This document shows positions 1 through 5,238 of a stretch of 6,461 bases of DNA, in pieces. The notes under the pieces were generated by a model that saw only the letters and a list, made by a program, of their open reading frames with translations, was not told the origin of the DNA and searched no databases. The first letter of the stretch is position 1. Each line of letters starts with the position of its first letter. This DNA comes from an uncultured Caryophanales bacterium. Lineage in GTDB: Bacteria; Bacillota_I; Bacilli_A; RF39; UBA660. The stretch is from contig CALCBO010000086.1 of assembly GCA_937897245.1 (NCBI GenBank), positions 1-6,461 of the forward strand. The letters are read 5' to 3'. The translations under genes were made by a program, and so were the position numbers.

Positions 1-1
1 A

Positions 2-1951
2 CATGGAGATTCAATGGATGCATCTAAGTCAATTGAAAAGATATATCACTGGTATGCAGAAAATGATACAGAGGGAACTCAAATACTTGATAAAAACAAT
101 GTCATATTTGCCGGTCAATGTTGGCAGATGATTAGAACAACCGATACTGGTGGAGTAAAGATGATCTATAATGGTGAGGCAGAGAACAATCAATGTCTTA
201 ATACTAGAGGAAAACATGTGGGATATTCAAATAGTTCTTTAAAGAATTTATATAGAGAAAATCCAGCTGGAATATACTATCCAAACTATTGGTATGGAAG
301 TGATTATACATATGATAGTACATCCCAAAAGTTTAAATTAAGTGGGACAACACTACAAACAAAGATTAATGCTTCATCAAGACCTGATTTAAAGGGAATG
401 TATACTTGTATGAGTACAGATGTTAATACTAATTGTGATACTCTATATTTAATAGAAACCCCTGAATCTGTTTCAGCATACGTATATGAACTAAAAGCAA
501 ATTCTCATTATTCACAATTTGGGGAATTAAAATTTAATAAAAATAATTCATCTCCTGAATATGTAGGATATATGTTTAATACAAGATATACAAATAACAA
601 AAAAACTATGATTAATACTGAGACTATGCTTTCAAGTACATCACTTAATACAGCATATTGGTATGCAGATTCTGTAACATGGGGAAATCCCACAACGAAT
701 AGATATAACCTAAATAATCCATATCAAGTAACATCTGCTGAAGACTATCCAAGTTTAGTTGGTAAATATACCTTTAGAAGTATATCACAGACTTATACAA
801 ATACATATGTATATTATATTGCGGCAGTAGATGGTTCTACTATGTATTATTTTTATTTAGATTTAGATTCAGATAATCATTCCTTTGCAGATTATAATCA
901 TACATATACATATGGTGATAGCTATATTGACAACGGAAATGGAACATATACAATAACGAATCAAGATGAGTCCAATCCAGTAACAATAAATAGAAGTGAT
1001 TGGTATACAGGTTATAGTAATGTAGGAGCAGGTAAATATGTCTGTAAAAATGCTACAAATGATACTTGTAGCGAATTGTGGTATACAACATCAACTTATA
1101 ACACTTTGATGACATATATTAAAGTAAACAATATTAAATATTCAAAAAGCTTTGAATATAAACTAGATCCAGATGATAATACTTATAAATACTTTTTAGA
1201 TGATGCAACATCAACTACTTTTTGGAATATATATGATATAACAAATAGAATAAGTTTAGATAATGCTCATTATACTTGTTGGAATAAAGATGGTAAATGT
1301 AATAATATTAATTATATCTATTCTATTAAAGATAGTGATTTAACCCTATATAATATTAAAATAACAGGTGGAAAAAGTGTAGATGATGCATTAGATGAGA
1401 TGTTAAGTGCTAATGATGTTAATGCAAATAATTCTACAATAAAAAGTGGAGTAGATGCTTGGTATAAACATTTGTTATCGGATGATTATGATGATTATAT
1501 AGAAGATACAATTTTCTGTAATGATAGAAGCATTATAAGAGATAAGAGTGGTTGGAATCCAGATGGTGGATCCATTGAAAATATTCCAACTTTAAAATTT
1601 AAAGAATATAATGAAACAAGTGATTTAAGTTGTAATAATACTTCCGATAGATTTAGTATAACAAATAATAATGCTAAATTAACTTATAAAGTGGGTTTGA
1701 TGTCTGTCCCTGAAATGAAATTATTAAATAATTCTAAAGCTAGAACTACAGGAAATTATTATTGGCTTGCCTCTCCTAGTAGTTATAACCCAGATAATGC
1801 ATCCAGTCAAGGTTTATACCCCGGTGGCGGCTTTTACGGTGGTTCCGTGAGCTTCTCCTTAGGCGTACGACCTGCTATTTCTTTAAAACCAGGAATAGAA
1901 TACTCATCAGGTGACGGAAGTATGGCTAATCCTTTCATAATTTCTGAATGA
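2..1951 (+). CDS. Large secreted/surface protein with DUF6273-like (C-type-lectin-like) C-terminus, 5' partial
   Basis: The frame is open to the left edge. The first in-window ATG (14) has a GGAG 5 nt upstream, but the product from there has no signal peptide, so the real start probably lies outside the window. Numbering from ATG 14 (645 residues): the N-terminal block has NVIFAGQCWQMIRTTDTGG (29-47), Cys36 and Cys61, then YVGYMF (183-188). The last third has DAWY (481-484), FCNDRSI (501-507), Cys540, YKVGLMSVPEMKLL (558-571), NYYWLASPSS (581-590) and GVRPAISL (617-624). From memory of the family, these blocks form one split domain seen in gut Bacillota surface or phage-like proteins. Tyr/Asn/Ser/Thr-rich modules are inserted into it. 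The even Cys spacing suggests disulphides and an exported protein. The ligand is unknown, so adhesion or binding is inference. The gene ends in tandem TGA TGA. Base composition changes sharply at residues 600-620. Confidence 0.8.
   Translation, partial: HGDSMDASKSIEKIYHWYAENDTEGTQILDKNNVIFAGQCWQMIRTTDTGGVKMIYNGEAENNQCLNTRGKHVGYSNSSLKNLYRENPAGIYYPNYWYGSDYTYDSTSQKFKLSGTTLQTKINASSRPDLKGMYTCMSTDVNTNCDTLYLIETPESVSAYVYELKANSHYSQFGELKFNKNNSSPEYVGYMFNTRYTNNKKTMINTETMLSSTSLNTAYWYADSVTWGNPTTNRYNLNNPYQVTSAEDYPSLVGKYTFRSISQTYTNTYVYYIAAVDGSTMYYFYLDLDSDNHSFADYNHTYTYGDSYIDNGNGTYTITNQDESNPVTINRSDWYTGYSNVGAGKYVCKNATNDTCSELWYTTSTYNTLMTYIKVNNIKYSKSFEYKLDPDDNTYKYFLDDATSTTFWNIYDITNRISLDNAHYTCWNKDGKCNNINYIYSIKDSDLTLYNIKITGGKSVDDALDEMLSANDVNANNSTIKSGVDAWYKHLLSDDYDDYIEDTIFCNDRSIIRDKSGWNPDGGSIENIPTLKFKEYNETSDLSCNNTSDRFSITNNNAKLTYKVGLMSVPEMKLLNNSKARTTGNYYWLASPSSYNPDNASSQGLYPGGGFYGGSVSFSLGVRPAISLKPGIEYSSGDGSMANPFIISE
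335..1369 (+). repeat. Four degenerate protein modules with a Cys-hairpin motif inside the surface protein
   Basis: Four related segments lie at about residues 108-170, 236-282, 325-395 and 411-452 (numbered from ATG 14). Each has a G/H-x-Y-x-C-type strand, a short polar turn, a second Cys and then an aromatic strand. The Cys pairs are 132/141, 344/352 and 422/429, giving turns of 8, 7 and 6 residues. Module 2 (GKYTF at 250-254) keeps the pattern but has Phe254 in place of the first Cys and no second Cys. The similarity is at protein level; I see no long DNA identity, so the duplication is old. Each module resembles a small disulphide-pinned beta unit on an exported stalk. That reading is inference. 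Confidence 0.5.
1811..1873 (+). other. Adenine-depleted, GC-rich segment: candidate DGR variable repeat
   Basis: By hand count, 36 of 63 bases are G/C and 7 are A, inside a gene that is mostly A/T. Ten of the 21 codons end in C (TAC, CCC, GGC, GGC, TAC, TCC, AGC, TTC, TCC, GGC), while flanking codons mostly end in T or A. The segment encodes residues 600-620, rich in Gly, Ser, Tyr and Phe, and runs into the conserved GVRPA block. In DGRs, template adenines, often in AAC codons, become any base in the variable repeat, which yields NNC codons and loss of A. The location at the C-terminal end of a lectin-like fold also fits. No template repeat or reverse transcriptase is visible here. Alternatives are a horizontally acquired segment or selection on Gly-rich sequence. 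Confidence 0.45.
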
Positions 1952-1973
1952 TGAACATTTTTTATACAATATA

Positions 1974-2010
1974 AAAGAAGCTATTAAACTAACAGCTTCT
2001 TTATTTTTTT
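1974..2010 (+). terminator. Rho-independent terminator between convergent genes
   Basis: AAAGAAGCT (1974-1982) pairs perfectly with AGCTTCTTT (1994-2002). After one A/C mismatch, TTA/TAA extends the stem around an AAC loop. Seven T residues (2004-2010) follow on the + strand, so it should end transcription of the surface-protein gene. Its 3' arm overlaps the stop codon (2001-2003) of the opposing M16 gene, and the T tract is the complement of that gene's last Lys codons. On the - strand the hairpin is not followed by a good U tract, so it is probably weaker in that direction. Confidence 0.8.
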
Positions 2011-3248
2011 GGATTATCAATTACTACTACAGTATAATTACTGAAATCTAATTTTAAGATATATTCCTTAAATTCTTTAAAATTAACTTTTTCTAAATCC
2101 TCAACTTGATCTAAATAAGGATAATTAAAATTAATTAAATTATCTACAAAAGGAATTATCATTTTAATAATATTTTCATCACGTAATATAATCCTAATAA
2201 TAGCAGACTTTCTATCTAATTCAAAATACCTTTCATTAAAACTATCTATATTATTAAGAGTATCTAAAACTTCTTTCTTAAAAACATATTCATCATAAAC
2301 ATAAGCACCTATACCTAGAATTAAATAATTATTCATTAATGTATAATTAGGCTGAATACCAGCTGAAATAACTTTACTTTCAACTAATTTTTTATAAAGG
2401 GGAGATATAACTCCAAAGAATTGATGGAAATAACAACCTAAATAAAAATCTAAATTAATCATCTCTAAAGGAGTATAATTACTTATATCAATTTTAAAAG
2501 AAAATAAAACATATTTTAATGGAGTAGGATGATAAACAATAGCTTCCTTTCTTTTTACTTGTATAGGCTCTTTAATATCTAATAATTTAACAGAATGTTC
2601 TTTTATTCTTTTATTCTTATAATAATTAGTTATCTGTTTTAATATTTTATCTTTATCAAAATTACCAGCTACAACTATTATTTGATTCTTAGGTTGATAA
2701 AAAGCTTTATAATATAACTCTAAATCATCAATAGTAGTTTTTTCTACTTCTTCTAAAGTACCTCCAATAGAACGAAAAGTCATATTATTAAAAAGATTCT
2801 CATTAGTTTTAATATTACAATCATAAAATTTATTATCACTTCTTCCTCTAATTTCTTGATAAATAGGATTCTTTAATTTCTCTAATTTTTTTTTAGAAAA
2901 CTTAACTTGATTAATTCCTTCCAACATAGTTTGAATACCAAACTTTACATCAATAACAGCATCAAAATAAAAATTAGTCATATCAAATGAAGTAGATGCA
3001 TTAGTATTCATTTGCCTTTCACCTAATAAATCTAAAAAATTACCATTAGGATTACACTCTACAATATAATGTTCTAATATATGAGCAATTCCATCATGCA
3101 TATGATAAGTCTTATTATCATATTTAAAATCCTTACTAAGACCTCCAACTTTAGTTATAAATTGAAAGAAAGTAGAATGACGTCTTTTATCTAAATAAAA
3201 ATATATAGTTAATCCATTATCTAATACAACTTTATCTATTTTATTCAT
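2001..3248 (-). CDS. M16 family zinc metallopeptidase, YmfH-like (catalytic subunit)
   Basis: This 415-residue protein is a probable cytosolic zinc peptidase of the M16B (processing-peptidase-like) class. It carries the inverted zinc motif HILEH (56-60), with His56 and His60 as ligands and Glu59 as base. Glu132 in YQEIRGR is the likely third ligand, at the usual distance of about 70-75 residues. The stretch NTNASTSFDMTNFYF (81-95) is the typical active-site strand after the zinc helix. The C-terminal half (ISPLYKKLVE, 281-290) resembles the non-catalytic M16 domain. It lacks the Arg/Tyr pair, which its operon partner supplies, so the two probably form a heterodimer. The ATG overlaps the upstream stop by 8 nt and has a strong AGGAGG. 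Bacillus ymfH homologues sit beside ymfF, and automated annotation links them to EF-P modification; I would not transfer that role. The substrate is unknown. Confidence 0.85.
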   Translation of the reverse strand: MNKIDKVVLDNGLTIYFYLDKRRHSTFFQFITKVGGLSKDFKYDNKTYHMHDGIAHILEHYIVECNPNGNFLDLLGERQMNTNASTSFDMTNFYFDAVIDVKFGIQTMLEGINQVKFSKKKLEKLKNPIYQEIRGRSDNKFYDCNIKTNENLFNNMTFRSIGGTLEEVEKTTIDDLELYYKAFYQPKNQIIVVAGNFDKDKILKQITNYYKNKRIKEHSVKLLDIKEPIQVKRKEAIVYHPTPLKYVLFSFKIDISNYTPLEMINLDFYLGCYFHQFFGVISPLYKKLVESKVISAGIQPNYTLMNNYLILGIGAYVYDEYVFKKEVLDTLNNIDSFNERYFELDRKSAIIRIILRDENIIKMIIPFVDNLINFNYPYLDQVEDLEKVNFKEFKEYILKLDFSNYTVVVIDNPKK

Positions 3249-4497
3249 TCTCTCCCTCCTCTATAAAATAAATAGTATCTAACTTCAATCTATTAGTAAA
3301 TATAGAAATATCCTTAGCTGTAATCTCTTTCATCATTTCATATAATTCTAAAGAAGTATAATTAACACCTAAATTATGAATAATAAAGTCTTGGAATAAA
3401 GCAAATTTATAATCTTCATCTTTTAGTAATTCAATCCTTCTTTTTTCTAAAACATTTTTAAGTAAAGGTTCTATTAACTCTTCATCTTTTAAACTTTCAA
3501 TTACTTCTTTAATAGCACTCTTAGCCTCGTCAACATGTTCTTTCTTTAAAAAGACAGTTATTTCTAAAACCCCAAAATGATTATAAGTTAAAACATTAGA
3601 AGAGTATATCAATTCTTTTTCTGTCCTTAGTTTCTTTCCAAGTAATCTAGAAGATAAAGAACTAAGTAAATTTTTAATTAGAATTAAATATACTATATCT
3701 TTATTTTTCATATCTTTTACTTTATAGACTAATGATAAACTAGAATCTTTAAAATTAGATTTCTCAGTAATTTCTACTATCTCATCTCTAGGTTTTAAAA
3801 AATAATCTTTTCTTACCATATAATCTTTATTATGATACTCTTTATTATATAAATACTTTTGAGCTAACTCATTAATATTACAATCATTAGTATTACCAAA
3901 AATATATATAACTGGTTGATTATTAGTAATAGTCTCCTTATAAAATTGATATAGATTTTTAGGAGTAACTTTATCAATTAATTCTACATGTTCAGATAAT
4001 GTTCTAGATAAAATTCCTTCTGTATCGATATGTTTCTTTATATTAATACTTTGATATGGTCTTAGATTCTTAAGAGAATTATCTATACTCATTTTTAAAT
4101 TCTTTTTTTCTCTTTCTAATTCAAATTCACTAAATCCATCATTAATAATAAGTGGTGAATAAATAAAATCATGAAAGAACTGTATTTCTTCTTCCAATAT
4201 ATCTTTGCCTAATGAATGTTTATCAGGTATAATCATTTGAAAATAGAATACTCCATCTTCACCTAAACCACCAGTAATACAATCAGTACTTAAAATATAC
4301 TTATCTTGTTTAGCAATAGAAAACTCTTCTTCTGTAGGATAAGTACTATTCATATAATTTAACATTGTTGGAAGTAAAGCTATTTTAGCTAGATTTTCAT
4401 CAAGTACTTTAAAAGGAAAATATACACGAATTATTAATGTTTGAAAATTCTCATTATGATAAAGTATAGGTTTATTTTTAATTACTATTTTATGCAT
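3241..4497 (-). CDS. M16 family peptidase-like protein, YmfF-like, no zinc motif (partner subunit)
   Basis: This 418-residue protein has the M16 fold pattern but no HxxEH. The zinc-helix region reads ALLPTMLNYMNSTYP (40-54), so it is predicted to be catalytically inactive. The C-terminal M16 domain is well kept: SRLLGKKLRTEKELIYSS (283-300) holds Arg291 and Tyr298, the pair that in active M16B enzymes contributes to the partner's active site. An inactive Arg/Tyr subunit encoded next to an HxxEH subunit is the classic alpha/beta heterodimer arrangement, also seen in YmfF/YmfH and AlbE/AlbF. There is no signal peptide or membrane segment. It is first in a two-gene operon and its stop overlaps the next start. 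The ATG at 4497 is preceded by GAGGTGG. The role is probably peptide processing or degradation; the substrate is unknown. Confidence 0.8.
   Translation of the reverse strand: MHKIVIKNKPILYHNENFQTLIIRVYFPFKVLDENLAKIALLPTMLNYMNSTYPTEEEFSIAKQDKYILSTDCITGGLGEDGVFYFQMIIPDKHSLGKDILEEEIQFFHDFIYSPLIINDGFSEFELEREKKNLKMSIDNSLKNLRPYQSINIKKHIDTEGILSRTLSEHVELIDKVTPKNLYQFYKETITNNQPVIYIFGNTNDCNINELAQKYLYNKEYHNKDYMVRKDYFLKPRDEIVEITEKSNFKDSSLSLVYKVKDMKNKDIVYLILIKNLLSSLSSRLLGKKLRTEKELIYSSNVLTYNHFGVLEITVFLKKEHVDEAKSAIKEVIESLKDEELIEPLLKNVLEKRRIELLKDEDYKFALFQDFIIHNLGVNYTSLELYEMMKEITAKDISIFTNRLKLDTIYFIEEGENE
3255..3260 (-). promoter_or_regulatory. Ribosome binding site (AGGAGG) of the YmfH-like gene
   Basis: On the - strand, a perfect AGGAGG lies 6 nt before the ATG at 3248 and inside the end of the upstream coding region. 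It fixes the start and suggests independent, strong initiation on the shared mRNA, beyond any re-initiation across the 8-nt ATGAATAA overlap. Confidence 0.85.
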
Positions 4498-4547
4498 ATT
4501 ACCACCTCAAACTTATTATAACATATTATAATAAAAAAGAGGTATAT
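4498..4547. promoter_or_regulatory. Divergent promoter region with a 22-bp palindrome
   Basis: This 50-bp gap serves both the M16 operon (-) and tsaC (+). TTATTATAA (4513-4521) and TTATAATAA (4526-4534) form a 9-bp inverted repeat around CATA. It contains TATAAT boxes on both strands: + at 4527-4532, - at 4515-4520 and 4525-4530. The best -10 for the M16 operon is 4525-4530, giving a leader of about 20 nt with GAGGTGG (4502-4508). tsaC has GAGG at 4539-4542. No convincing -35 is visible on either strand, and a + transcript from 4527-4532 would have a leader of only about 9 nt. The palindrome could be an operator or just two symmetric -10 boxes. Confidence 0.5.
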
Positions 4548-5147
4548 ATGGAAATAATAGAGAAATTAAATGAAGAAAATTTAAAAAAGATTAATAAAGT
4601 TTTAAAAAATAGTGGAGTAATAATTTATCCAACTGATACAGTTTATGGAATAGCTTGTGATTGTTATTTGGAAGATGGAATAAAAAAGTTATTTTCTTTT
4701 AAGAAAAGATTATTAAATAAACCAATTAATGTTTTAACAGATTCGATTGAAAAAATAGAAACAGTAGGAATTATAAATGATTCTCTAGAAAGAAAGTTAA
4801 TTAATAAATACCTTCCAGGAGATATGACTATTATTTTAGAAAAGAAAGAAAAAGTACCAGATATATTAACTGCTAATCTATCAACCATCGGAGTACGTAT
4901 TCCAAATGATCCAATAGCTTTAAAAATATTAAGCAATTATCCTAATCCACTAGCTACAACTTCTGTTAATATTTCTGGAGAATCTCCAGGGCTAGAAGTA
5001 TCTGATTTTTATGAAGAATTCAAAGATAAAGTAGATTTAATAATTGCTGGTAAAAAATCAAAAATAGGAGTACCATCAACTGTAGTAAAAGTAGAAAAAA
5101 ATAAAGTAAGAATTCTTCGAGAAGGTAATTTAATAATAACAGAGTAA
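4548..5147 (+). CDS. tsaC: L-threonylcarbamoyladenylate synthase (TsaC/YrdC family)
   Basis: The enzyme condenses L-threonine, bicarbonate and ATP into threonylcarbamoyl-AMP, the first step of t6A37 formation on ANN-decoding tRNAs in the cytosol; the TsaD complex then transfers the group. Motifs in order are YPTDTVYG (27-34), the KxR site Lys52-x-Arg54 with Lys58-Pro59 after it, PGDMT (90-94), GVRIP (115-119), TTSVNISGE (137-145), which corresponds to the canonical S/T-x-x-N nucleotide site, STVV (177-180) and ILREG (189-193). At 199 residues it is the short single-domain TsaC form, not the roughly 340-residue Sua5 form with an extra C-terminal domain that Bacillus YwlC has. The start is supported by GAGG 5 nt upstream. 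It ends in TAATAA. It diverges from the M16 operon and lies 91 bp before the protease gene. Confidence 0.93.
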   Translation: MEIIEKLNEENLKKINKVLKNSGVIIYPTDTVYGIACDCYLEDGIKKLFSFKKRLLNKPINVLTDSIEKIETVGIINDSLERKLINKYLPGDMTIILEKKEKVPDILTANLSTIGVRIPNDPIALKILSNYPNPLATTSVNISGESPGLEVSDFYEEFKDKVDLIIAGKKSKIGVPSTVVKVEKNKVRILREGNLIITE

Positions 5148-5238
5148 TAAAATTCACATAAGAATAATTTTATTTTCATATAAATTTCACAAATAAAATA
5201 TAATATTAAAGAGGAAAAAGGAAAAATGAGGTGATAAA
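5148..5238 (+). promoter_or_regulatory. htrA upstream region: likely promoter and strong ribosome binding site
   Basis: A consensus TATAAT lies at 5199-5204. A weak -35 candidate, TTCATA (5175-5180), is 18 nt upstream and would give a start near 5211 and a leader of about 28 nt. GAGGTGAT (5228-5235) is an extended match to the 16S 3' end, 3 nt before the ATG, and decides the start. Two similar 14-nt segments (TAAAATTCACATAA at 5148 and TAAATTTCACAAAT at 5181) repeat 33 nt apart and could bind a regulator, though in such A/T-rich DNA this may be chance. I see no CIRCE or clear CtsR-type heat-shock operator. Confidence 0.55.

Noticed and set aside
14..16. ATG 14 with GGAG upstream as the true start of the surface protein
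   Set aside because: The frame is open to the window edge, and the product from ATG 14 has no signal peptide although its Cys-rich modules imply export. An upstream start is more likely.
29..693. Two antisense open frames (29-217 and 508-693, - strand)
   Set aside because: They lie wholly inside the surface-protein gene, have no ribosome binding site I can see, and their hydrophobic products are what antisense of Tyr/Asn/Lys-rich codons gives.
5148..5176. Possible tsaC terminator: TAAAATT (5148-5154) pairing with AATTTTA (5166-5172), then TTTT
   Set aside because: The 7-bp stem is all A/T with an 11-nt loop and a short T run, too weak to call in such A/T-rich DNA.
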